Assembly: GCA_026636295.1 (NCBI GenBank)
Contig: CP089460.1
Span: 558,001 to 622,000, forward strand
Origin: Medakamo hakoo
Lineage: Eukaryota > Chlorophyta > Trebouxiophyceae > Coccomyxaceae
Reading direction: 5' to 3'
Length of the DNA: 64,000 nt
Part shown: positions 55,081-64,000 of the stretch, piece by piece
Numbering within the stretch: position 1 is the first letter of the stretch
How the letters are laid out: every line of letters starts with the position of its first letter
Made by a program: the position numbers and the translations under genes
The notes under the pieces: generated by a model
What the model was told of the DNA's origin: nothing
Database searches by the model: none
Seen by the model: the letters and a program-made list of their open reading frames with translations, nothing else

Positions 55081-55611
55081 ATGCCTCCGTCCAAAAAAGA
55101 GAGCACGCCCGGTGGCGTGAGAGGGCCCGAGGTTGGAAGGCCATCGGAACGGCCCAGGGCCTCTCATCCTCTGCACGTTGATCATTCCATTTTTGCGAAC
55201 GTATGCATGAATGCGTGTGTGTCCCCTGGTCCAGGGAGGGCGTGGGCTGTGGTGTGCCCGGGCGCCGTGTTGTGTGTTTTCGGGCGTGACAGGAGGGCGA
55301 GGGAGAGGTGTGTGAAGCCGCGGGTTGATGTGTGAAGCCGCGGGTTGATGCTTCTCCCCACTCCTCCCATCAAGGAAAGACTTCCGAGACCGTGCACCCG
55401 CCCCGCACCCAACCCGCCCCAGCTTTGAACCAGATCCAAGCTTGCGCGTATTCCCCACCCATTGCAAGGTAATGCAGGCCCGGCCACAGCCATCTCCTAT
55501 CCAGAAACGCCGAGCGCACGAAATTTGAGGCCTGCAGCATGCCTGACCCTTGTAGCCTCCCTCAACACCACAGGCTCGCCCGCCCCCCCCAACCACTAAA
55601 TCCCGCGTCAG
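55081..55611. other. 531-bp spacer between the tandem secreted genes
   Basis: Holds the 3' UTR of secreted protein 1 and the promoter of secreted protein 2. It contains a perfect 20-bp tandem duplication (tgtgaagccgcgggttgatg) at 55311-55350 and a GAGAGC tract about 20 bp after the upstream stop. No coding frame with signals; composition is less GC-rich than flanking exons. Confidence 0.6.
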
Positions 55612-57229
55612 ATGCGACGCACGTGGCTTCTGCTTGCCGTCCTGGCGTTGGCGGCCGTGCCGCCGATGGGTGAGTCGCGATTTTTTTGTGTCGGACCAAG
55701 AGCTAGCACGGGCATGCGACCGGCCCGTCCGTCCTCACACCCTCTCCTCTGTCCATCCCACCCACCCATCTCTCCATCATCCCAGCCTCCGCCTCCCGGT
55801 CCGTCCTCCAAGCCGGCGACGCGGCCGCCGCCACCCCACCTGCTGCTGGCATGATGGACAAGATGGCTCCCGGCGGTGGCGGTCCGCCCGCCGATGACGG
55901 CGGCGGCGGCGGCGGGTCGAAGAAACCTCCGCCTCCACCTCCGCCCACCAGCCCGCCTCCTCCGCCGCCCACGCCGCCTCCCCCACCTCCGACGACGTCG
56001 CCAGCCGCGCCACCGCCTGAGACGACAACTGTTCCACCGGCCACCACAAAAGCCGCGCCAGAAACAACGCCCGCCGCCACGACGACGAGTCCGCCCGAAA
56101 CGACGACGCCCCCGCCTTCCACGACGCCCGCGCCCGCGCCGGCTCCTGCCCCCGCTCCGAGCCCGCCGGACGACAAGAAGAAGCCGGACGACAAAAAAGC
56201 GCCGGACAGCGGCGGTGGTCCGACTCCCGTCATCGTCGTGCCGGGGTCCGACCCCATCCCCCTCCCGCCGCCGCCGCCAGGCCAGCCGTCCGGCACGCCG
56301 CCGCCCGTCGACGACGGGCCCAAGGGCCTGCAACCTGACAACGGCGGCAAAACCTCGTCCGTCGTCCCCACGGACGCGGTCGCCGACTCGGACTCGCGCG
56401 GCGCGCAGGGCCTGGGCGAAGTGCCCAACGTCGGCAACGCGCGCCAGGAAGACCCGGGCGGCAAGCTCGGCGCGCTGGGCGCGTCGACGGGCGTGCCCGT
56501 CGAATCCGCAGACGCCGTCGCGTCTGCCCAGCAAGGCCAAGTGAAGGCCAACCAGGATTTCGCGGCGCTGTTCAACGACCCGCCGCCCGACTCCGGGCTG
56601 GACAGTGCGCGCCGGGTCGGCAACCTCCCCGCCTGGGGCGCCGTCGAAAGCGGGGCCTACCAGCCCGGCTCCGGCGGCGGCTTCTCCCACGGCCTGGACT
56701 GGATCCGGGCGCCCGTCTACATCACGTCCCGCTACGCGCCCGGGCCCGGCCTGTTTTCCTTTTGGAGCGGTGCCGGCGCGTCGTACATTGTGAACATCGT
56801 GCTCAACGGGTGGGAAGCCCGCGTGCGCGGGTGGGGGCCCACGCCCGTCTACCGGGCGCCGCCCGTCGCCTTTTCGTACTCCTGGAGCGCCTGGGACTGG
56901 GTGTGGTACGGATCCCGCTAGTGCGTTTTTTTTTGTTTTCCCTTTTTTTGGGGGCCCTTTTTTGTTTCCGCCGCGGCGGGGCTCTCTCGACCTCTCCGCC
57001 CGCATCGCCTCACCCCCTCCCCTCCTCCCCCGCTTGTTTTCCCTCCCGCCTTGAAAACACGCACAGCGGCGGCTGGGCCTGGAAATCGCCCAACCTGGGC
57101 CTCGTCATGACGGACCAGTACGGGAACAGCCTGCTGGCGACGGTGCGCGTGACGATTAATTTGAGGACGTTTGAAATCTACGCGGTGCGCGTCACGAACG
57201 TCGAGTTTTACGGGAAGTACGGCGGCTGA
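55612..57229 (+). CDS. Secreted protein 2 of the tandem pair, with a Pro/Thr-rich stalk
   Basis: Exons 55612-55669, 55786-56920 and 57067-57229 (phases 1 and 2) give 451 residues. Signal peptide MRRTWLLLAVLALAAVPP, then a long Pro/Thr/Ala stalk (about 40-230) of the hydroxyproline-rich wall type, then the shared domain: PVESADAVASAQQG, WIRAPVYITSRYAPGPGLFS, ASYIVNIVLNGWEARVRGWG, PTPVYRAPPVAFSYSWSAWD and LLATVRVTINLRTFEIYAVR. The second junction splits what looks like a stop: exon 2 ends ...cgc ta, the donor is gtgcgt, and exon 3 supplies c, making TAC. Without that intron the frame would stop at 56919-56921 before the last conserved block. Domain order and residues match secreted protein 1, so the pair is a tandem duplication. 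Function unknown; wall or matrix location likely. Confidence 0.72.
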
Positions 57230-57765
57230 CGGGGTGCCGTCCACGATGAGAGAATGCCATCTCGCAACCAGAGGTTGGTGGATGGAGTGAAGGTGAAGCG
57301 CGCGGGAGACCTGAGAGAAAGAAAATAAAGACGGCAGGGACGGCTGCCTGCCCCGACGCGTGCGCAGCAAGAAGACTCAAACCGCTCGTCCAGCGAGTGC
57401 TGAGGTTTCACGGCGCCAGTCTGTTTCACGGGCGTCGCGAAAAAAAAAGATGAAGGCCGCGCTCGTGGAAAAACCACTCCCCCACCAACCCCGCCCGCTC
57501 ACACGCACACGCCTGGGCGTCTGTGCGTGTGTGCGCGAGCGCACACTCCCACCTTTCACACACCGCTGCTCTCCGATCCGAAGCTGTTTGAAAAATAAAA
57601 GGGAGAGCGTGCGCGGGTGCCCTGTTTTTCCACCCCACCGCAGTGTGTCAAGGTTGAAATGAAAAAAAATGCGAATGTTTTGTTTGCATCAAGTGCGCCC
57701 CCCCCACCCCCACCCCACCCCACCCGTCCGACCCCTCCCTCTCTTCCCTGCCCCTCAACGTCTCT
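57230..57765. other. 536-bp convergent spacer
   Basis: Lies between the stop codons of secreted protein 2 and plastid uS10. An AATAAA-like sequence occurs at 57324-57329 (gaaaataaag) and again at 57591-57598. No credible gene; short open frames here are low-complexity. Confidence 0.5.
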
Positions 57766-58929
57766 TCACAGCTTGACCTCGACGTCCACGCCGGCCGCGA
57801 TGTCCAGGGACATCAGCGAGTCGATGGTCTGGGCCGTGGGCGAGGAAATGTCGATGAGGCGCGAGTGCGTGCGCGTCTCAAACTGTTCGCGCGAGTCCTT
57901 GTTGACGTGCGGGGAGCGGAGCAGGGTGAAGATGCGACGCCTGCGTGTTGTGTGGGGTTGGTGGGTGGGTGCACGGCATGTGAGTGGGCGGGGCCGGTTG
58001 TGGACGGGCACGCCGGGTGCGGCTAGGTTGGAGAGGCGGGTCGGGGGGCGGCCGATGCACAGTTCACGTCCGGCGCAAGGCCTCTCGTGCCTTCCATGCC
58101 CCCGTGCTCAGCACCGCACGGAGCCCAGGCCTGTCCGGCATGCTCTGGTGAGCGTCAACGCCAGGCGGAGCCCCTCCCCGGCAGCCTCGCGGCCAGGAAA
58201 GGACTCTCGGCGCTGCGAAAGCCACACGCGCGGCGGCGCACAGAGGGCGGGCGTGCCGCCCGGCCTCGCCGTCGCGCTGGACAATGGAAGCGTGACGCCA
58301 CTCTCAGCGCAAGACAGAGCGTCTGAAGCTCATTGCGGGGGCCAAGCGATGGGAAGACCCGCGGCCGCCCCACGTGCCGGCGGCCGCATGCGCGCACCCG
58401 CCGACGGCGGCTCGGCTAGGGGCGCCGCCAGGCGCGGAGAGAGCAATTCACGCACGGCCCGCCGGAGGAGGCAGGGCTTAAGAACGCACTGCAACCGCGC
58501 TCAAAGGCTACTATGGTGCCCAGACGTGGGTCCGGGCGGGGAGCAGAGGGGCGCGGCTCGAGGCACGCTCCGTCCGTGCGACGGCAAAACGCGGCCCAAC
58601 CGGCGGCGGCGGCCCGAACAAAAAAAAACACGCACGCTGCCCGCCCGCCCGCCCCCACCGCACGCCGCACACAAACCCTCCCCCTCTCAAACGCACTTGG
58701 TCGGCAGGGGCACGGGGCCCGACACAGACGCGCCCGTCGCCTTGGCCGCGTCCACAATCGCGGCCGCGGACTCGGTGATCAGGGCCTTGTCAAACGACTT
58801 GAGCTTGATGCGGATGGACTGGGCCGACGCGTCGGCGGACGGCGCGGCTTCCGCGACGACGGCGCGGCGGGCCTGGGTGCGCGGGGCCAGCGGCCGGGCG
58901 GCCGGCAGGGGTGCGAGGGCGTAGACCAT
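57766..58929 (-). CDS. RPS10: Plastid ribosomal protein uS10
   Basis: Complement of exons 58697-58929 and 57766-57940 (phase 2, restoring [15 protein letters not shown]), 135 residues. The 38-residue leader ([20 protein letters not shown]) is a plausible plastid transit peptide. The mature part is bacterial-type uS10: [20 protein letters not shown], then [40 protein letters not shown] and [20 protein letters not shown], nearly identical to cyanobacterial S10. It is part of the 30S head near the A site. The 756-nt intron is the longest in the window and carries no recognised gene. It converges on secreted protein 2; GPAT9 lies upstream on the same strand. Confidence 0.95.
57941..58696 (-). other. 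756-nt intron of the uS10 gene
   Basis: Unusually long against 80-360 nt for other introns here. Composition from 58050 to 58560 is not low-complexity and differs from other introns, so it might host an RNA or an enhancer. I could not match it to tRNA, snoRNA boxes, RNase P, SRP or U-snRNA patterns. Confidence 0.6.
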
Positions 58930-59036
58930 CGGTGTTTTTTGGTGCGTGTCGTCTGCCGCGCACGGAAAAAAAAAGGTGTGGCTCCGACGAGTCGCGCGGC
59001 GTGTGGGGCCTTGGCCTCGCCCACACGCACCCTCTC

Positions 59037-60921
59037 TCACACCCCGGCCCGCCCGCCGCTCCCCGCCCGCAACAGCCCCTTCAACCCGCCCCCACCGCCC
59101 CTCTTCCCTTCCACCCCAGGCGACGGCCCCCCCGGGCTCGACGCCGACCCGACCGCCCGCCCGTCCCCTCGCCCCGCCCCACCTGGAGGCATGACCGCCC
59201 GCAGCCGGGCCGCGAACAGCGCCCGCCGCTTCTCCACCAGGTCGGGGTGCTTGGCCGCCAGGTTGTAATACTTCAGGTAGCCGTCCCACGGCGCGACGGC
59301 CAGCCCCGCCCGCTGGGCCACCATGCGCTGGACGCGCTCGGCAAAGGACGCCGCCGACTCGCCGGGGCCCCGGGCCTGCGGCTCCAGAAAGTAGACGTCG
59401 CAGACGACAGCCCAGGACGTCATCAGCGCCAACAAGTGGGCGGTGAACGACTGGCGCTTGGAATTCCAAAAGGCGTCGACGAAGACGGGGTCGTACCGGA
59501 TGGCGATGGGGCAGACGCGCGCGCCCAGGTCAAAGGCGCCCCGCTTGAACATGACGCAGTACCGGTTGTTGACGCACGTGCCCTCGGGGAAGATGAGGAG
59601 GGGGACGGCGTCGGGGCGGGTCACGTGGTCCCGCATCCGGGCCGCCACGAGCGCCCGGTCCTTGACCTCCGTCCGGTTGAACCACAGGCAGCCCAGGCAG
59701 CCCAGGGCGCGCGTCTGCAGGAAGCCGACCCAGCCCGGGTGCAGCTGCATGATGGCCGCAAAGGGGGAGAAGGCGCACAAGATCATGTAGTCGATCATGG
59801 ACGTGTGGTTGGCGACCCACACGTGGCCGGGGCGGGGGGCGGGCCGGGGGCCGTGGTACCGGACGACCGCCGTCCAGGACGCCACGAAGATCTGGCACAT
59901 GAACTTGACGAGGCCGCGCTGCCAGGCCGCCCGGCGGGACGGCGACCGCGCGGTCGCGAGCGGGGTGACCACAAAAAACGCGGCCGCGAAAGCTAGGAAG
60001 CCGACGACCAGGAGCGCGAGGCGCAGGGGGAAGAGGACGGCGTAGCGCAGCAGCACGCCGCCCGCCCACAGCGGGAAGAGGTACAGGTTCCAGTTCCACG
60101 GGTCGGCCTGTGGGTGGGTGGGTGGGTGGGGCATGTGTGTGCGGGTGGGTGGGGTGGGCATGTGTGCGGTGCGGGTGGGTGGGTGGTGGAGACAGTGGGG
60201 GGCGGGCGTGGGCCGTGGCCTCCCCTCGTCCCGGCCAGCGACTCCCACCCCCTCCCGCCTTTCCCGCCCACACCCCCTCCCCACCACCCCCACAACACCC
60301 GCTCTCGCACCGGCGCAGACGTGAAACACCGCAAAAAGGAGTCGTCCACCGCCGCCGCCGCCGCGTCTTGCAGCAGTGGAGAAATGTCCAGCAGCTCCTC
60401 CAGCAGCGAGCCGCCCGCCTGGGAGGCCAGGCGGCTCGCCTCGGCTTCCACGTACGCGGCTTCCACGGCGCGTTCTAGGGCGGCGCCGGGCGCGTCGGCG
60501 CCTGGGGAGGCGGGGACGGGGGGGGAGGGCGGCTGCGGGCCGGGCGTGGCGGTGGTGGCACCGGCCGAGGACGTGGTCGTGGTCGGTGCCACGGCCTGCG
60601 TCGCGCCCGCCTTTGCAGCAGCGCCGCTCCCGCCCGTCATGGGCGCGTCCTCAAAGTCCAGGACGCGCAGCTCGACGGACGAGAGCTCCTTGTTGCGCAG
60701 GCTGTGGATGGATGGGATGGGGGTGGAGGCGGTGGGAGAGGGGCGGGCGCAGGCGGGTGCGCGCACAAAAGGGAGGAGCGGCGGAGACGGAACGAGCGTT
60801 CAACCCCGTCGCCCTCCTCGCACCTCAGCAGGGGTCCGGACGGCAGCCGACTGGTCGTGCGGGCGGACAGCGGCGTCGGGTTGCCGCCTCCGCGTGGGGA
60901 GGAGCCGGACGGCGTCGGCAT
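59037..60921 (-). CDS. GPAT9: GPAT9-type ER glycerol-3-phosphate acyltransferase
   Basis: Complement of exons 60824-60921, 60311-60701 and 59037-60107 (phases 2 and 0), 519 residues. GPAT9 makes lysophosphatidic acid in the ER for membrane and storage lipid. The N-terminal segment has [20 protein letters not shown], as in plant GPAT9, then [19 protein letters not shown] and two more hydrophobic spans. Acyltransferase motif I is NHTSMID (about 263-269), followed by [20 protein letters not shown], motif [23 protein letters not shown], and [20 protein letters not shown] then [20 protein letters not shown] and PWDGYLKY. Match to plant GPAT9 is close from the first span onward. The last ~65 residues are Gly/Pro-rich and extra. 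The second intron carries (GGGT)n-like repeats. Head to head with D-2-hydroxyglutarate dehydrogenase. Confidence 0.93.
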
Positions 60922-61136
60922 AGAGAAGGAGCGGGGCCGATGCGAGAGAAAAAAAGCCGTCGCCTGGAGCGGTTGTTTGGGCGCGCCACGTCCCCGGTGC
61001 CTGGATCGTGGGCCAAGGCCTCGCAGGATCGGAGCAGGCCAGCGGGTCTGAGCAGGCCCGCGACGTCGGAAAAAAAAGGAATGACGAGAATGAAGGGGGC
61101 GCGCACGCACTCCCGCCCCGCCATCACAAAATCAAC

Positions 61137-62881
61137 ATGCGCCGCCTGGCCGGGCTTGTGGCCGCGGCCCTGCGCGGCCCGACCCTCCGCTCACACCTCC
61201 ACTCACCGGGACCAGTGCCCAGCTGCAGGCACTCCTTTGCGACCGCGCAACTACCGATTCGCAGCCCGGCGTTCGCCCGCCTGAGCGCCGAGGATGTCGC
61301 CGCGCTGCGGGCGGCCTGCGGCGGCGACCCAGCCTCCACCATCACCGACGCCACGTCCCTGGCCAAGTACGCCCGGGACTGGACGGGCGCGTACGCGGCG
61401 GCGTCTGCCTCCCTGGCCGTCCGCCCAGCGACAGCCGCCCAAGCGTCCGCCGTCTTGGCGCACTGCCACGCCCGGCGCCTGGCGGTGGTGCCCCAGGGCG
61501 GCAACACTGGCTTGGTCGGCGGCGGGGTGCCGGTGCACGACGAGGTCGTCCTGTCGACCGACCGCATGAACCGCGTGCTTGAAGTGGACCCGGTGAGCTG
61601 TGCGGGAGCAGTGGAGGGGGTGGAGCAGGCGGTGGGACGGCCGCGCCTGGGAAATGAAACAGGCGCACCCCACCCCACCCCACCCCACCCCACCCCACCC
61701 CACCCCCCCTCCATCAGTCCGCCGGCATCCTCCGCGCCGAAGCCGGCTGCACGCTCGCCGCCCTGGACGCCGCCGCCGCCGAACACGGCCTGGCCGTGCC
61801 GCTGGACCTGGGCGCGCGCGGGTCGTGCGCCATCGGCGGGAACGTGGCGACCGCGGCCGGCGGCGCGCGCTTTGTCCGCCACGGCCCGCTGCGCGCGTCC
61901 GTCCTGGGCTTGGACGCCGTCCTGGCCGACGGCACGGTGCTCGTCCTGGGCCGGGGCGTCCGCAAAGACAACACGGGCTACGACTTGAAGCAGCTGCTGG
62001 TCGGGTCGGAGGGGACGCTCGCCCTGATCACCGCCGTCACGCTCGCGGCCGCGGCCCGGCCGCGCGGCCCGCCCGCGACGGCGTTCCTGGCCGTGCCGGA
62101 CTGGCCTGCCGCCTGCGCCCTGCTCGAGCGGGCCCGGTCAACGCTGGGCGAGGCCTTGGCGGCCTTTGAATTCCTGGACGCGCCGGCGTTGAGGCTTTCC
62201 CTCGAAAGCCTGGGGGGCGGGCGGGCCGGGTCCGGCCGGCCCGGGGTCCACCCCCTGCCGGCCTCCACCTGCCCGCTGTTTGTGCTTGTGGAAGCCGCGG
62301 GCGCGTGCCCGGCTCACGACGCCGACAAGATGGACAAGTTTCTGGAGGGCGCCCTGTCCGCGGGCGAGGCGGCGGACGGCGTGGCAGCGGCCGACGGCGC
62401 GCAGGCGGCCGCGCTGTGGGCGTTGCGCGAGGGCGCGCCCGTGGCTTTGAAAGAAGCCGGCGGCGCTGTGTACAAGTACGACGTCTCTGTACCCGTCCGT
62501 GACATGTGGGGCGTCGTGGAGGAGGCGCGCGCGCGCGTGGCCGGGCGCGGCAGTGAGGGCAGCACCTCTGGCGCTGCCGGTCCGCCGCCGACCGTCGTCG
62601 CGTACGGCCACCTGGGCGACGGCAACCTGCACTTGAACGTCTCGGCGCCGGGAGGCCGCACGCCCGCCCTGGACGCGGCCCTGGAGCCCTGGGTGTACGA
62701 AGCCGTCTCGGCGGCGGGCGGCTCCCTGTCCGCCGAGCACGGCGTCGGCCGCCTGAAAGCGCCATACCTCGGCCTCGCCCAACCGCCCGCCGCGCTCGCC
62801 CTCATGCGCGCCGTCAAAGCCGCCTTTGACCCACGCGGCATCCTGAACCCGTACAAACTATTTCCGGAGGTTGACGGTTGA
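61137..62881 (+). CDS. D2HGDH: D-2-hydroxyglutarate dehydrogenase, mitochondrial
   Basis: Exons 61137-61592 and 61718-62881 (phase 0), 539 residues. An FAD enzyme that oxidises D-2-hydroxyglutarate to 2-oxoglutarate and passes electrons to ETF. The Arg-rich start (MRRLAGLVAAALRGPTLRSH) fits a mitochondrial leader. The FAD domain shows VVPQGGNTGLVGGGVPVHDE, ARGSCAIGGNVATAAGGARF and RKDNTGYDLKQLLVGSEGTL; the C-terminal domain has VAYGHLGDGNLHLNVS, SLSAEHGVGRLKAPYLGL and FDPRGILNPYKLFP. The KDNTGYDL and GHLGDGNLHLNVS forms are those of D2HGDH rather than of D-lactate or glycolate oxidase subunits, though the groups are close. The intron contains about eight CCCAC units at 61666-61705. Confidence 0.88.
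61666..61705. repeat. (CCCAC)n pentanucleotide repeat, intronic
   Basis: About eight consecutive caccc units just before the acceptor of the D2HGDH intron, forming its pyrimidine-rich tract. Confidence 0.9.
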
Positions 62882-63001
62882 TGAGCAAAAAAAACGCACT
62901 GTAGCAAAACTCGCACTAACACAAAATGAGAAAAAGGCACTCGCTGCTGCCCGCCCGCACTCTCCCTCCCCTCTTCGCCCCGCCCCCCTCCATCTCTCTC
63001 T

Positions 63002-64000
63002 TCAACCGCGTTTCACTACCCCGCCCGCACACCACTCGGCTGCGGCACTGCCCCGCTCCTTGTACTCCGACCGCGTGAGCGACCGGGCCGCCCAGGCGGC
63101 CGGGTCGGCGGCCAGCGCCGCCCCACCCCGCCACGCGGCCAGGGCAGGCTCGGCCGGGACCAGCACGGTCGGCGGCGCCAGGTCGTCCGGGACCAGCGGC
63201 GTGAATTCCGCTGTGAACCGCGCTCCAAAGCCGGGGCACGCCGCGCCGCCGCCAACCAACAGCACGCGCGCCGCCAGCAGCGGCCGCACGTGCGGCGGCG
63301 CCGCCGCCAGCGCGTCCGCCGCCGCTTCTGCGATGCCGGCCTGGCCCGACCCGGCGTCGCCCGGGTGGAAGAGCGCCTCCGGGACCGCAAACCGTTCCAG
63401 GCCCAGGCGGATGACGTTCTCAGGGGGTGGGTCACTGCCGCCTGGCGCCGGTCGTTTCTTGGAGGCCGAGCCCGGGCGGTGTTGCTGAGGCGCGCCCTGG
63501 CGCGCGTCAGCGGCGGCCTGCGCCGCGGCTAGCCGCTCCGCGCGCGACAGCTTTGGCGGGACGGGCCGAGCAAAGCCCGCGCCCTTGACGGTGACGCCGT
63601 CGGGGAGGACGTACTCAATCCGTGGGTCGGACCCGGGCGCGGGCAAACGGTCGATGGACGTGGGCGGGGCGGCGGTGGTCGGGGCAGCACTCCCGCCACG
63701 CCCGCTGCCGCCGCCGCCGCCGCCTTTCCCGGCCGCCGCCACGTCGGCCGCGGCCGCGTACGGGTCCGCCGCCACGTACGCGACCGCGTCCTTGATGGCG
63801 CCCGCCAGGTAGTTTTCGCCCGCCAGGGACACGGCCCGAAACGTGATGGCTTCGCGCAGCAGGGACGACAGCGCCTTGCCGCCCAAGTCGACGCGGCGCA
63901 CGGTCGCCGGCAGCACCCGCCCGTCCACGACCGCGGCCGCCGTCGTCGCGGAGAAGCCGACGTCGATGACCAGGGCCGTGTTGCAGGCGGCCGCGGCGGC
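63002..64000 (-). CDS. ARP6: Actin-related protein 6 (SWR1 subunit), C-terminal part
   Basis: Single open frame on the minus strand cut by the right edge; 332 residues present, N-terminus missing. The actin-fold blocks follow ARP6: CNTALVIDVGFSATTAAAVV, DGRVLPATVRRVDLGGKALS, LLREAITFRAVSLAGENYLA, IKDAVAYVAADP, IEYVLPDGVTVKGAGFARP, RLGLERFAVPEALFHPGDAG and LLVGGGAACPGFGARF. ARP6 is a subunit of the SWR1 remodeller that installs histone H2A.Z. Two low-complexity inserts (Gly/Ser/Pro-rich near 63650-63730 and a Pro/Lys-rich one near 63440-63480) interrupt the fold. The TGA stop is followed by AGAGAGAGATGG. It converges on D2HGDH. Confidence 0.88.
   Translation of the reverse strand, partial: AAAAACNTALVIDVGFSATTAAAVVDGRVLPATVRRVDLGGKALSSLLREAITFRAVSLAGENYLAGAIKDAVAYVAADPYAAAADVAAAGKGGGGGGSGRGGSAAPTTAAPPTSIDRLPAPGSDPRIEYVLPDGVTVKGAGFARPVPPKLSRAERLAAAQAAADARQGAPQQHRPGSASKKRPAPGGSDPPPENVIRLGLERFAVPEALFHPGDAGSGQAGIAEAAADALAAAPPHVRPLLAARVLLVGGGAACPGFGARFTAEFTPLVPDDLAPPTVLVPAEPALAAWRGGAALAADPAAWAARSLTRSEYKERGSAAAEWCAGGVVKRG

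Noticed and set aside
53480-57229. Naming the tandem secreted proteins expansins
   Set aside because: Only the last 40 residues faintly resemble the expansin C-terminal domain; the catalytic-like N-terminal domain with its HFD motif is absent.
57360-57662. Small gene between secreted protein 2 and uS10
   Set aside because: The open frame is a basic low-complexity sequence without start context, splice support or family motifs; the spacer is convergent.
58050-58560. RNase P, SRP or snoRNA gene in the uS10 intron
   Set aside because: None of the diagnostic boxes or pairings of these RNAs could be found by eye.

Overview
The window is gene-dense, very GC-rich nuclear DNA from a photosynthetic eukaryote, most likely a chlorophyte green alga. 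It has spliceosomal introns (about 80-350 nt, GT-AG with C-rich 3' ends). It carries nuclear genes for plastid functions: a fibrillin, plastid uS10, the TGD3 lipid-import ATPase and photorespiratory phosphoglycolate phosphatase. It also has two GAF + TKL kinases of the kind familiar from chlorophyte algae. The exact species cannot be told from the sequence. I see no virus-like element, transposon, CRISPR array or credible tRNA/rRNA gene.

I read 33 protein genes, two of them cut by the window edges. Twenty-two form 11 head-to-head pairs separated by only 107-494 bp, so bidirectional promoters are the rule. From left to right: SPATA20/YyaL-like protein (left edge, with an in-frame TGA), a secreted FAS1 protein, fibrillin / DNA ligase IV, NELF-A-like protein / FASS-TON2, RMT2-like arginine methyltransferase, an orphan / ankyrin protein, TLC-domain protein / NUP43, a membrane protein / LSM11-like protein, polyprenol reductase / SMP-C2 tether, Gfo-Idh oxidoreductase / SnRK2-like kinase, two GAF kinases tail to tail around a perfect hairpin, LSM3, TGD3 / GLE1, phosphoglycolate phosphatase, V-ATPase d / RlmN, a USP48-like deubiquitinase, a GNAT protein / secreted protein 1, secreted protein 2, plastid uS10, GPAT9 / D-2-hydroxyglutarate dehydrogenase, and ARP6 (right edge).

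The functional threads are nuclear RNA biology (NELF-A, LSM11, LSM3, GLE1, NUP43), chromatin and repair (LIG4, USP48, ARP6, GNAT), and lipid or membrane work (GPAT9, TGD3, polyprenol reductase, TLC, SMP-C2, fibrillin). The most notable observations are a colinear NELF-A homologue, since NELF is usually described as absent from plants, and an LSM11 homologue, the marker of U7-type histone pre-mRNA processing. Others are a zinc knuckle inserted in DNA ligase IV, tandem secreted paralogues sharing an unassigned domain, and a recurring GAGAG tract overlapping or just after stop codons.

Exon borders were worked out by hand from splice consensus, phase and family alignment. Family names come from remembered family sequences, not database searches.
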